Shown here in pieces: positions 19,241 to 27,576 of a stretch of DNA of 64,000 bases (its first letter is position 1; every line of letters begins with the position of its first letter). The DNA lies in contig NZ_CP087106.1 of the NCBI RefSeq assembly GCF_028583545.1, positions 1,364,001 to 1,428,000 on the forward strand, in the 5' to 3' direction. The position numbers and the translations under genes are program-made. The notes under the pieces are model-generated. The model worked only from the letters and a program-made list of their open reading frames with translations, did no database searches and had not been told where the DNA came from. The DNA is from Methylobacterium sp. NMS14P. GTDB lineage: Bacteria; Pseudomonadota; Alphaproteobacteria; Rhizobiales; Beijerinckiaceae.

Positions 19241-19445
19241 CCGGCGCGCTGCCGCGCTTTCGCGGAGCGCTTTGACGGAATCGACACGAACGCCGTGGTC
19301 TCCTGGGCGCGATGGCGGACGGCCCGGATCGGGCCCGACGGCGTCGCGCCGGGACGGGGCGGGCGGGATCGATCATCCGTGCCCCGGGTCGGTGGAGCGC
19401 GCGCGGATCCGGAGGGATCCGGCCCGCAACCATAGGGTAACGAGG

Positions 19446-19694
19446 ATGGACGACAGACGCGCCGCGCCCCGCAGACGGACCCTGCTCGAAGGCCATATCG
19501 AACTCGCCGGCGGCGGCGTGATCGACTGCACGATCCGCAACATGTCGGACGGGGGCGCCCGCCTGAAGGTCGTCAGCGTGATCGGCGTGCCCGACGCCTT
19601 CGTGCTGGCCTACGGGGTCGGCGGCCAGCGGCGGCCGGCACGGGTCACGTGGCGCCAGGAGACCGAGCTCGGGGTCGCGTTCGGCGACGCCTGA
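19446..19694 (+). CDS. PilZ-domain protein
   Basis: The 82-residue protein is essentially one PilZ domain. The c-di-GMP-binding RxxxR region appears near the start (DDRRAAPRRR) and the second motif as RNMSDGGARL (family D/NxSxxG). GAGG precedes the ATG at 19446. PilZ proteins bind cyclic di-GMP and relay it to motility, polysaccharide or protease systems. Its place after a diguanylate cyclase suggests a sender-receiver pair, though the 205-base gap allows separate transcription. Confidence 0.85.
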   Translation: MDDRRAAPRRRTLLEGHIELAGGGVIDCTIRNMSDGGARLKVVSVIGVPDAFVLAYGVGGQRRPARVTWRQETELGVAFGDA

Positions 19695-19808
19695 CGGGCG
19701 GCGGCCGAGGCTTCCACGCCCACCCGTGTTGAGGGGCGGATCGGATGGGCGTGGAAGGCCAGCGTCCGGCTGGTGACCCACCGATGCGACGACAGGGTTA
19801 ACGCTTCG

Positions 19809-20537
19809 TTACCGCGCCGCGGGGTCCGCGCGCCGGGCCTGGAGCGTCTCGGCGATCACCACGCCGGTCCGCAGCACGTGGCGGTGGGCGACGGACCCGG
19901 CCGCGGCGGCGTCCCGCGCGGCGAGGGCCTCGAACAGGTCCCGGTGCTCCCGGGCCGATTCCTCCCAGCGGTTGCCGCTGGAGAGCGCGCGCAGGCGCGC
20001 CCACTGGGCCCGGGCCTGGAGCGCCGCGTGGGCCTCCGCCAGCGGGCGGTTCCGGGCAGCCTCGACGATCGTCCGGTGGATCTCCTGGTTCAGGGCGAAA
20101 TAGGCGTCGAGCACTTGGTCCCGGTGCATCCGGTCGAGCCGCGCCTGCTTGCCGCGCAGCGCGTCCATCAGGGCTTCGGAGATCCGCGGCGCCGCGAGTT
20201 CCGCGGTCAGCCGCTCGATCCCGGCCAGGGCCTCGAACAGCTCGAGGATCTCCTCCGGCGTCCAGTCCGGGACGCGCGCGCTGCGGTTCTGGTGCAGCTC
20301 GACCAGCCCCTCCGCCGCCAGGAGCTTCAGCGCCTCCCGCAGCGGGGTCCGGGAGATCCCGAGCGCCGCGGAGAGGTCCGTCTCCACGAGGGACGCGCCG
20401 GCCGGCAGCGCGCCGCGCACGATCATGTCCCTGAGCCGGGCCGCCGCCTGCTCGTGCAGCCCGGTCCGCGGCACCCGCGCGGCCGGGACGACCGGGGCCT
20501 TGCGGGGCCGGCCCCGGCGGCGTGCGACGACGTCCAT
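19809..20537 (-). CDS. GntR-family (FadR/FCD) transcriptional regulator
   Basis: The 242-residue protein has an N-terminal winged HTH (LRDMIVRGALPAGASLVETD, then ALGISRTPLREALKLLAAEG) and a helical C-terminal FCD ligand-binding domain with the expected His/Asp metal residues (ALNQEIHRTI, REHRDLFEAL). GGGAGGA precedes the ATG. It is transcribed away from the importer and amide-degradation operon and very likely controls it, responding to the transported compound or an intermediate. Candidate operator palindromes lie in the shared intergenic region. Confidence 0.93.
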   Translation of the reverse strand: MDVVARRRGRPRKAPVVPAARVPRTGLHEQAAARLRDMIVRGALPAGASLVETDLSAALGISRTPLREALKLLAAEGLVELHQNRSARVPDWTPEEILELFEALAGIERLTAELAAPRISEALMDALRGKQARLDRMHRDQVLDAYFALNQEIHRTIVEAARNRPLAEAHAALQARAQWARLRALSSGNRWEESAREHRDLFEALAARDAAAAGSVAHRHVLRTGVVIAETLQARRADPAAR

Positions 20538-20625
20538 CGATCCTCCCGCTCCACCGCGCCAGCCTAGCGCGTCCGGCAGCCCGAGGATGATCCATTTTTC
20601 GGACGCTTGCGCTGTCTTATCATGC

Positions 20626-20645
20626 ATTTGCGCAAATTGCATGCA
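20626..20645. promoter_or_regulatory. candidate GntR operator palindromes
   Basis: A perfect 12-base palindrome ATTTGCGCAAAT (20626-20637) is directly followed by TGCATGCA (20638-20645) and then another GCATGC, in the 175 bases between the divergent regulator and catabolic operon. FadR-type GntR proteins bind short AT-flanked palindromes, so this is a sensible operator. It has not been compared with orthologues. Confidence 0.45.
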
Positions 20646-20712
20646 GCATGCAGAAAATACCTTGTCGCCCGTCCAGGCGTGTCGGATGCTCGCTGCATCG
20701 GGGATGGATGCG

Positions 20713-21462
20713 ATGAAACGACCGAACCGCACGACGCGTCTGGGCATGCTGACGCCCTCGTCGAACAGCGTCCTGGAGCCGGCCACCGCCCACCTGCTGG
20801 CCGGGCTCGCCGGCGTGAGCGCCCACTTCGCCCGTTTCCGCGTGACGGAGATCGGCCTGTCGGCGGCGGCCCTGGACCAGTTCGACCCCGAGCCGATCCT
20901 GGCGGCGGCCGAGCTGCTCGCCGACGCCCGCGCGGCCGCGATCCTGTGGAACGGCACCTCCGGCGCTTGGCTCGGCTTCGACGCGGACGAGCGCCTGAGC
21001 GCCGCGATCACCGACCGGACCGGGTGCCCGGCCTCCACCGCCGCGCTCGCCTTCCGCGACCTGTTCCGCGCCCGGGATTTCCGGCGGATCGGCCTCATCA
21101 CGCCCTATACCGGCGACGTGCAGCGCCGGATCCAAGAAAACTGGGGCGTGGCCGGGTTCGACTGCGGCGCCGAGCGCCATCTCGGCCTGTCGGAGAACTT
21201 CGCCTTCGCCGAGGCGGGTCCGGAGGCCATCGCCGGCATGGCCCGGGCGGTGGCGGCCGAGGGCGTCGACGCGGTGGCGATCGTGTGCACGAACCTCGCG
21301 GGCGCCGCGCTCGCCCCGGCCCTGGAGGCCGAACTCGGCGTGCCGGTGATCGATTCCGTGGCCGTCACCCTGTGGAAGGGCCTGGAGCTGGCGGGCTTCC
21401 CGACGGCGCATCTCGCTGCCCATGGCCGCGCCTTCGCGGCGGGCGGGGAGGGCCGTCCGTGA
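20713..21462 (+). CDS. Asp/Glu racemase superfamily enzyme, arylmalonate decarboxylase/maleate isomerase-like
   Basis: The 249-residue protein begins MKRPNRTTRLGMLTPSSNSV, the usual N-terminus of AMDase/maleate isomerase proteins. The first catalytic position lies in ILWNGTSGAW, where the Cys of true racemases is replaced by Gly as in AMDase, while the second, VAIVCTNLAGA, keeps its Cys. That single-Cys layout favours a decarboxylase or isomerase over a two-base racemase. It is the first gene of the operon and overlaps the next start (GTGA). An ATG three codons upstream is an alternative start. Substrate unknown. Confidence 0.8.
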   Translation: MKRPNRTTRLGMLTPSSNSVLEPATAHLLAGLAGVSAHFARFRVTEIGLSAAALDQFDPEPILAAAELLADARAAAILWNGTSGAWLGFDADERLSAAITDRTGCPASTAALAFRDLFRARDFRRIGLITPYTGDVQRRIQENWGVAGFDCGAERHLGLSENFAFAEAGPEAIAGMARAVAAEGVDAVAIVCTNLAGAALAPALEAELGVPVIDSVAVTLWKGLELAGFPTAHLAAHGRAFAAGGEGRP

Positions 21463-22547
21463 GCGCCGGGACCACCCTGATCCTCGACGGGATCACCCAG
21501 CGCTACGGGACGGCGCTCGCCGTCGACACCGTGACGCTCGACATCAGGGGCGGGGAGCTCGTCGCGCTGCTCGGGCCCTCCGGCTGCGGCAAGACCACCC
21601 TGCTGCGCGCGGTGGCGGGCTTCCTGAAGCCCACGGAGGGGCGCGTCATCATCGGCGGCCAAGCGGTCGACCACCTGCCGCCGAACCGGCGCACCGTCGG
21701 CATCGTGTTCCAGAACTACGCCCTGTTCCCGCACATGAGCGTCGCCGACAACGTCGCCTACGGCCTCGCGGCTCGCGGCGTCGGGCGGGCCGAGCAGAGG
21801 GCGCGGGTCGCCGAGATGCTGGCGCTGGTGCGCCTGGAGCACCTCGCCGGGCGCTACCCGCGGGAGATGTCGGGCGGCCAGCAGCAGCGGGTGGCGCTGG
21901 CCCGGGCGCTCGCCGTGCGCCCCTCGATCCTGCTCCTCGACGAGCCGTTCGCGGCCCTCGACAAGAACCTGCGCCTCGACATGCAGATCGAGATCAAGCG
22001 CATCCAGCGCAGCGCCGGCACCACCACGCTGATCGTCACGCACGACCAGGAGGAGGCCCTGTCGATGGCCGACCGGGTCGCCGTGCTCAATGCCGGGCGC
22101 CTGGAGCAGTTCGCCCCCCCGACCGACGTCTACGACCGCCCCGAGACGCTGTTCGTCAACACCTTCGTGGGCACGGCCAACGTCCTGCACGGGCGGCTCG
22201 CCACCGAGCCGGGCGGCGCCCGCGCGGTGGCCCTGGAGGCGGGCGGCCTGCTCCCCGCCGCCACGGCGCTGCCGGACGGGACCCGGGTCGCCGCATGCCT
22301 GCGGCCCGAGCACGTCGCCTTCGCGGAGGACGGGGCAGGAGACGGCGAGGGCCTCGACGGCGCGGTCGAGGTCGGCCTGCCCCTCGGCGCAACCCTGGTC
22401 CACGAGATCCGCCTCGACGGCGGCGCCCGCCTGAAGACCGCCGAGCCGCGCGCGGCGGGCGCCCGGCCCCGGCCGCCTGGCACCCGCGTGCGCCTGCGCC
22501 CGACAGCACCCGAGCGGGTCGGCGTCTTTCCCGATCCCCGACACTGA
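21459..22547 (+). CDS. ABC importer ATP-binding protein (PotA/spermidine-putrescine type)
   Basis: The 362-residue protein has Walker A GPSGCGKTT, Q-loop FQNYALFPH, signature MSGGQQQRVALARALA, Walker B LLLDEPFAALD and a C-terminal TOBE region. It powers import by the two permeases encoded downstream. It starts at GTG 21459, sharing bases with the previous stop (GTGA), with GGGGAGGG upstream. The family covers polyamines, opines, iron chelates and other organic solutes. The operon enzymes suggest an amide- or ureide-type solute here. Confidence 0.95.
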   Translation: MSAGTTLILDGITQRYGTALAVDTVTLDIRGGELVALLGPSGCGKTTLLRAVAGFLKPTEGRVIIGGQAVDHLPPNRRTVGIVFQNYALFPHMSVADNVAYGLAARGVGRAEQRARVAEMLALVRLEHLAGRYPREMSGGQQQRVALARALAVRPSILLLDEPFAALDKNLRLDMQIEIKRIQRSAGTTTLIVTHDQEEALSMADRVAVLNAGRLEQFAPPTDVYDRPETLFVNTFVGTANVLHGRLATEPGGARAVALEAGGLLPAATALPDGTRVAACLRPEHVAFAEDGAGDGEGLDGAVEVGLPLGATLVHEIRLDGGARLKTAEPRAAGARPRPPGTRVRLRPTAPERVGVFPDPRH

Positions 22548-22584
22548 GGCCGAGACGCCCGAAACCGAGCCAGGAGAATCGACC

Positions 22585-23628
22585 ATGCCCCTGCACCGCC
22601 GCAGCCTCCTCGCCGGCGCCCTGACCCTCGGCGCCGCGCAGGCCTTCCCGGGCCTGTCCCGCGCGCAGGCGCGCAAGCTCGTCTTCGCGACCTTCACGGG
22701 CAGCTGGGAGGAGGCGCACCGGGCCGTGCTGGTGCCGGCCTTCCGCAAGAATTCGGGCGGCGACGTCATCCTCGACCCGATGCTCTCGGTCGATCAGATC
22801 GCCAAGGTCCAGGCGGCCCGCGCCAACCCGCCGATCGACGTGATGCTGCACGATCCGGGGCCGGCCCTCACGGCCATCGCCCAGGACCTCGTCGAGCCCT
22901 ACCCGGTGGCCCAGTCGGCCCATTACGGCGACCTGATCGCCGACGCGCAGGAGCCGATGGGCCCGGCGCCGTTCTTCCAGATCGTCGGCCTGACCTACAA
23001 CCCCGAGAAGGTGAAGACGCCGCCGACCTCCTGGGCCGACCTGTGGAAGCCCGAGTACAGGGGCCGGGTCGGCATCACCAACCTGAACTCGACGCTCGGC
23101 ACCGGCTTCCTCGTCGAGATCGCCCGGATGCACGGCGGCTCGGAGACCGACGTCGAGCCCGGCTTCAAGGCGCTGGAGGCGCTCAAGCCGAACCTCGCCG
23201 CCGTCGCGGCCAACCCGGGCGCCCTGGCGGCCCTCTACCAGCAGGAGCAGGTCGACATCGGGCCGGGCAATTTCAACGCGATCCAGATCCTGAAGGCCCG
23301 CGGCGTGCCGGTGGAGTTCGCGGCGCCCAAGGAGGGCATCATCGCCTTCAAGACGACGATCCACATCGTCAAGAACACGCCGTCGAAGGAGCTGGCCTTC
23401 AGGCTGATCGAGGCCGCCCTGTCGCCGGAGGTTCAGGCCAAGCTGATGCAGAGCCCCTACCTGATCGTGCCGACCAACCGGAAGGTCGCGATGGAGGGCG
23501 AGGTCGCGAAGGTCCTGGCGAGGGACGCGGACGAGTTGAAGCGCAAGTCGGTGTTCCAGGACTGGGCCGCGATCAACCGCGGCCGGCCGGCCTGGATCGA
23601 ACGCTTCAACCGCGAGATCCGGGTGTGA
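22585..23628 (+). CDS. ABC transporter periplasmic substrate-binding protein
   Basis: The 347-residue protein has a twin-Arg-type signal (HRRSLLAGALTLGAAQAFPG) and a PotD/extracellular solute-binding family 1 body (LVFATFTGSWEEAHRAV, VLDPMLSVDQIAK region, LTYNPEKVKTPPTSWADLWK). It captures the solute in the periplasm and delivers it to the permease pair. It lies 37 bases after the ATPase gene and overlaps the first permease start by four bases. The PotD-like frame does not by itself define the ligand. Confidence 0.93.
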   Translation: MPLHRRSLLAGALTLGAAQAFPGLSRAQARKLVFATFTGSWEEAHRAVLVPAFRKNSGGDVILDPMLSVDQIAKVQAARANPPIDVMLHDPGPALTAIAQDLVEPYPVAQSAHYGDLIADAQEPMGPAPFFQIVGLTYNPEKVKTPPTSWADLWKPEYRGRVGITNLNSTLGTGFLVEIARMHGGSETDVEPGFKALEALKPNLAAVAANPGALAALYQQEQVDIGPGNFNAIQILKARGVPVEFAAPKEGIIAFKTTIHIVKNTPSKELAFRLIEAALSPEVQAKLMQSPYLIVPTNRKVAMEGEVAKVLARDADELKRKSVFQDWAAINRGRPAWIERFNREIRV

Positions 23629-24527
23629 GCGCCGGCCCGGCCACGGCGGCGGGCCCGGTGGCGGCGCCCCTCCGCCCGGGCCGCACCTGGACGGCGGCCT
23701 ACGACATCCGCCTCGCGCTGCCGCTCGGGGCCTTCTTCCTCGTCTTCTTCCTGGCGCCGCTGGCGCTGCTGGTGCTCGTGAGCTTCTACGCCGATCCGGC
23801 CATGACCCGGTTCGGCCTCGACCAGTACGCCCGGTTCCTGCTCGACCCGTTCTCTCTGCGGGTGCTCGGCGCGACCCTGTGGCTCGGCGTCGAGGTCACG
23901 GCGCTGACCCTCCTGCTCGGCCTGCCGCTGGCGCTGCTCCTGACCTGGGCGCCCGGCCGGCTGCGCGGCCTGCTGACCCTGATCGTGCTGCTGCCGCTGC
24001 TCACGAGCGTGGTGGTGCGGACCTTCGCGTGGATCGTGATCCTGGGGCGCCAGGGCATCGTCAACGCCGCGCTCCTCGGCCTCGGCCTCACCGACGCGCC
24101 CCTGAAGCTGCTCTACACCGAGGGCGGCCTCGTCCTGGCGCTGGCGCAGGTGCAGCTGCCGCTGATGGTCTTGCCCCTGGTCACCGCCCTGTCGCGGATC
24201 GACCCGAACCTCGCCGACGCCTCGGCGGCGCTCGGGGCGGGGGCGTGGCGCACCTTCCTCCGGGTGACGCTGCCGCTCTGCCTGCCCGGCATCGTGGCGG
24301 GCTGCCTGCTGACCTTCGCGGCGGCGATCACCGCCTTCATCACCCAGTCGCTGATCGGCGGCGGGCAGATGCTGTTCATGCCCATGTACCTGTACCAGCA
24401 GGCCTCGTCGCTCAACAACTGGCCGTTCGCGGCGGCGATCGCGATCGTCTTCCTCGTGGCGGTGCTCGCCTGCGTCGCGCTCCTCAACCTCGCGGGCCGC
24501 CTGTCGGGCGGCCGCGCGCGCGCCTGA
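23625..24527 (+). CDS. ABC transporter permease (PotB-like)
   Basis: The 300-residue protein has about six membrane segments and the ATPase-coupling EAA loop seen as DASAALGAGAWRTFLRVTLP. It forms half of the membrane channel for the importer. The start is GTG at 23625, overlapping the previous stop, which indicates translational coupling. The following permease gene is 29 bases downstream. Confidence 0.92.
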   Translation: MSAGPATAAGPVAAPLRPGRTWTAAYDIRLALPLGAFFLVFFLAPLALLVLVSFYADPAMTRFGLDQYARFLLDPFSLRVLGATLWLGVEVTALTLLLGLPLALLLTWAPGRLRGLLTLIVLLPLLTSVVVRTFAWIVILGRQGIVNAALLGLGLTDAPLKLLYTEGGLVLALAQVQLPLMVLPLVTALSRIDPNLADASAALGAGAWRTFLRVTLPLCLPGIVAGCLLTFAAAITAFITQSLIGGGQMLFMPMYLYQQASSLNNWPFAAAIAIVFLVAVLACVALLNLAGRLSGGRARA

Positions 24528-24556
24528 GGTAAACGGGAGCTCACCGGGAGGTCACC

Positions 24557-25375
24557 ATGCGGACGAGCCTGCGGCGCGACGTCGACTGGTTCAGCTTCCA
24601 CGGCGCGGTGCTGCTGCTGGCCGGGCTCTGCCTCGTCCTGCTGGCGGCGCCCACCGCGATCGTCGTGGTGGTGTCGTTCACCAGCGGCTTCTCCCTGCGC
24701 TTCCCGCCGCCGGGCTACGGCCTGCGCTGGTACGCGGCGCTCGCGGAGGCCGAGCAGCTCCGGGCCGCCGCCTGGAACAGCCTCGTGGTGGCGGGCTGGA
24801 CGACCCTGCTGTCGGTGGTGCTGGGCACCGCGGCGGCCCTCGCCATCGCGCGGTCGCGGCGGCTCTCCGCGCGGCTCCTCGACAGCCTGTTCCTGTCGCC
24901 CCTCGTCCTGCCCGCCCTGGCCTTCGGGCTCGCCGCCCTGATGCTGTTCAGCCTCGCCGGCATCCCGGTCTCGCCGCTGACCCTCGTGCTGGGCCACACC
25001 GTGGTCTGCGTGCCCTACGTGGTCCGCACCACCGTGGCGGCCCTGTCGCAGATGGACCCGGTGCTCCTCGAGAGCTCGACCTCCCTCGGCGCCTCGCGCC
25101 TGTATACGTTCCGCCGGGTGACCCTGCCGCTGATCCGGCCCGGGATCCTGGCCGGTGGCTTCATCGCCTTCATGGCGAGCTTCGACAACGTCCCGGTCTC
25201 GCTGTTCCTGCGCGACGCCGCCACCGACATGCTGCCGATCCGCATGTGGCAGGACCTGGAGGGCCGCCTCGACGTCACGGTGGCGGCAGCCTCCAGCGTG
25301 CTGATCCTCGTGACCGTGCTGCTCGCCGCCGTGATGGAGCGGGCCGCCGGCCTGTCCCGCCGGATGGCGGCCTGA
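24557..25375 (+). CDS. ABC transporter permease (PotC-like)
   Basis: The 272-residue protein has six predicted membrane segments and an EAA loop ESSTSLGASRLYTFRRVTLP. It pairs with the preceding permease. A GGGAGG site precedes the ATG. The next gene, a racemase-like protein, starts 18 bases after the stop. Confidence 0.92.
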   Translation: MRTSLRRDVDWFSFHGAVLLLAGLCLVLLAAPTAIVVVVSFTSGFSLRFPPPGYGLRWYAALAEAEQLRAAAWNSLVVAGWTTLLSVVLGTAAALAIARSRRLSARLLDSLFLSPLVLPALAFGLAALMLFSLAGIPVSPLTLVLGHTVVCVPYVVRTTVAALSQMDPVLLESSTSLGASRLYTFRRVTLPLIRPGILAGGFIAFMASFDNVPVSLFLRDAATDMLPIRMWQDLEGRLDVTVAAASSVLILVTVLLAAVMERAAGLSRRMAA

Positions 25376-25393
25376 AGCGCCCGGAGCCTGTGC

Positions 25394-26146
25394 ATGCGCA
25401 TCCTGCTCCTCAACCCCAACACCTCGGCGGCGATGACCGCGCGCATGGCGCGGGCCGCCGAGGCGGCGCTCGCCCCCGACGCGCACATCACCGCGCTCAC
25501 CGCCACGACGGGCCTGCCCTACATCGCGAGCCGGGCCGAGGCGCAGCTCGCCGGCGCCGCTGTGCTGGAGACGCTCGCCGCCCATCAGGCCGGCCACGAC
25601 GCCGCGGTGATCGCCGCCTACGGCGATCCCGGGCTTATCGCCGCGCGGGAGCTGTTCGACCTGCCGGTGGTCGGCATGGCCGAAGCCGCGATGCTGACCG
25701 CCTGCCAGCTCGGGGCGCGGTTCGCGGTCGTCACCTTCGCGCCCGCCCTGCTGCCCTGGTACGAGGACGCGGTGGCGTTGGCCGGGCTGTCGGCGCGCTG
25801 CGCCGGCCTCCACGCGGTGCGCCGGCCGTTCCGGGCGGTGACCGAGGTGCAGGACGAGTTGCGGCCCGAGATCCTGGCCCTGGCCGAGCGGGCGGTCGGG
25901 GAGGGGGCCGACGTCGTGATCCTGGCCGGGGCGCCGCTCGCCGGCCTCGCCGCGACCCTGCGGGACGCGGTGCCGGTGCCGCTCGTCGACCCGCTGGCGG
26001 CCGCCCTGGGCCAGGCGCAGGCCCTGGTGCGGCTCGGGACGCGCTCGCCCCGGGCCGGCCGCTTCGCCCGGCCGCCCGCGAAGCCGGCCACCGGCCTGAC
26101 CGGGCCGCTCGCCCGCTGGATCGCCCATCGCGAGGAGGAGTCATGA
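25394..26146 (+). CDS. Asp/Glu/hydantoin racemase-family protein lacking both catalytic cysteines
   Basis: The 250-residue protein has the hydantoin/allantoin racemase frame: MRILLLNPNTSAAMTARM, then VIAAYGDPGLIAARE and VVILAGAPLAGLAA. In active racemases these last two segments read about CFxDPG and LGCAGM, each carrying a catalytic Cys. Here the Cys positions are Ala and Gly. Two-base racemisation by Cys is therefore unlikely; a hydrolase, isomerase or binding role is possible. It overlaps the amidase start by four bases (ATGA). The operon points to handling of a chiral cyclic amide. Confidence 0.82.
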   Translation: MRILLLNPNTSAAMTARMARAAEAALAPDAHITALTATTGLPYIASRAEAQLAGAAVLETLAAHQAGHDAAVIAAYGDPGLIAARELFDLPVVGMAEAAMLTACQLGARFAVVTFAPALLPWYEDAVALAGLSARCAGLHAVRRPFRAVTEVQDELRPEILALAERAVGEGADVVILAGAPLAGLAATLRDAVPVPLVDPLAAALGQAQALVRLGTRSPRAGRFARPPAKPATGLTGPLARWIAHREEES

Positions 26147-27576
26147 CCCGGATCGACGCGACCGGCCCGCTCTGGACCCTATCCGCCGCGGCCCTGGGCC
26201 GCCGCTACGCCGCCGGGACGGCGAGCCCGGTCGCGGCCGCCCGCGCCTGCCTGGAGCGGGCCGAGGCCGTGAACCCCGCGCTCAATGCCCTCGTCGCCGT
26301 CGATCCCGAGGGCGCGGAGCGCGCCGCCGCGGCGAGCGCGGCGCGCTGGCGGGCGGGGCGGCCGCTCGGGCCCCTCGACGGGGTGCCGCTGACCGTCAAG
26401 GACAGCCTGAACGTCGCCGGGTTCGCGACCGGCTGGGGAAGCCGGCTCTACGCGGGGGAGGGGGCTGCGCGCGCGGTCGACCGCGACGAGACGCCGGTGG
26501 CGCGGCTGCGCGCGGCCGGGGCGGTGATCCTGGGCAAGACCAACGTCCCGGAGCTGACCGTCCAGGGCTACACCGGCAACCCGGTCCACGGGGTCACCCG
26601 GAACCCGTGGGATCCGGCGCTGACGCCGGGGGGCTCCAGCGGCGGCGCCGTCGCGGCGGTGGCTTCCGGGATCGGGCCCCTGGCGCTCGGGACCGACGCG
26701 GGCGGCTCGATCCGCCGCCCCGCCTCGCATACCGGCCTCGTCGGCCTGAAGCCGACGGCTGGCCGGGTGCCGCGGACGGGCGGGCTCCCGCCGATCATGC
26801 TCGACCTCGAGGTGGTCGGGCCGATGGCGCGCACCGTCGAGGACCTCGCGGCGGCGATGCGGGTCCTCGGGGCGGCCGAGCCGGATTCCGTCGCGCCGCA
26901 CGGCTTCGGCCCGTTCGGGAGCGCCGCGGTGCCGGAGCGCCCGCTGCGGATCCTGCACGTCCCGGCCTTCGGGACGGCCCCGGTCGATCCCGAGATCGCC
27001 GACAGCGTCGCCGAGGCGGCCGGGCGCCTCGCCGGCCTCGGCCACCGGGTCGAGACCGGCCGCTTCGACGCGGCGACGGCCCTCACGGAGGCGTGGCCGG
27101 TCCTCGGCCAGGCGGGCATCGCGTGGCTCATGCGCGCGCATCCCGGCCGCGGCGACGAGCTGGGCGCCGACATCCGCGCCCTGGCGGAGGCTGGGGCGGC
27201 CCTGTCGGCGGCCGACCTGTTCGACGTGCAGAGGATGGCCCTGGCGCTGCGCCGGGACCTCGCCACCCTGTTCGCCGGCCACGACCTGCTGATGACCCCC
27301 GCGGCGGCGGCGCTGCCCTGGCCGGCGGAGGCCTCCCATCCGCCGCGCATCGCCGGGGTGCCGGTGGGGTCCCGCGGCTCGGCGACCTTCACGGGCTTCG
27401 TCAACGCCGCCGGCTGCCCGGGGATCTCGATCCCCTGCCGCCCCTCGGGCGCCGGGCTGCCGATCGGGTTCCAGCTCGTGGCGCCCTGGGGCGGCGACGA
27501 GGTCCTGGTGGCGATGGCGGCGGCCTACGAGGCGGCCCATCCCTGGCGGATGGTCTGGGAGGGCAGGGCCCCGTGA
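26143..27576 (+). CDS. amidase-signature family amidase
   Basis: The 477-residue enzyme shows the Ser-cisSer-Lys triad setting: Lys in PLTVKDSLNVAG, GGSSGGAVAAVASG, and the nucleophile Ser in GTDAGGSIRRPAS. These enzymes hydrolyse amide or ureide C-N bonds in the cytoplasm. Length and motif order match the family. A GAGGAGGAG site precedes the ATG, which overlaps the previous stop, and its own stop overlaps the next start (GTGA). In this operon it likely opens or deamidates the imported compound or its product. Confidence 0.93.
   Translation: MTRIDATGPLWTLSAAALGRRYAAGTASPVAAARACLERAEAVNPALNALVAVDPEGAERAAAASAARWRAGRPLGPLDGVPLTVKDSLNVAGFATGWGSRLYAGEGAARAVDRDETPVARLRAAGAVILGKTNVPELTVQGYTGNPVHGVTRNPWDPALTPGGSSGGAVAAVASGIGPLALGTDAGGSIRRPASHTGLVGLKPTAGRVPRTGGLPPIMLDLEVVGPMARTVEDLAAAMRVLGAAEPDSVAPHGFGPFGSAAVPERPLRILHVPAFGTAPVDPEIADSVAEAAGRLAGLGHRVETGRFDAATALTEAWPVLGQAGIAWLMRAHPGRGDELGADIRALAEAGAALSAADLFDVQRMALALRRDLATLFAGHDLLMTPAAAALPWPAEASHPPRIAGVPVGSRGSATFTGFVNAAGCPGISIPCRPSGAGLPIGFQLVAPWGGDEVLVAMAAAYEAAHPWRMVWEGRAP

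Noticed and set aside
24113..26128. 671-codon minus-strand open frame
   Set aside because: It is antisense to the permease and racemase genes; the translation is low complexity.
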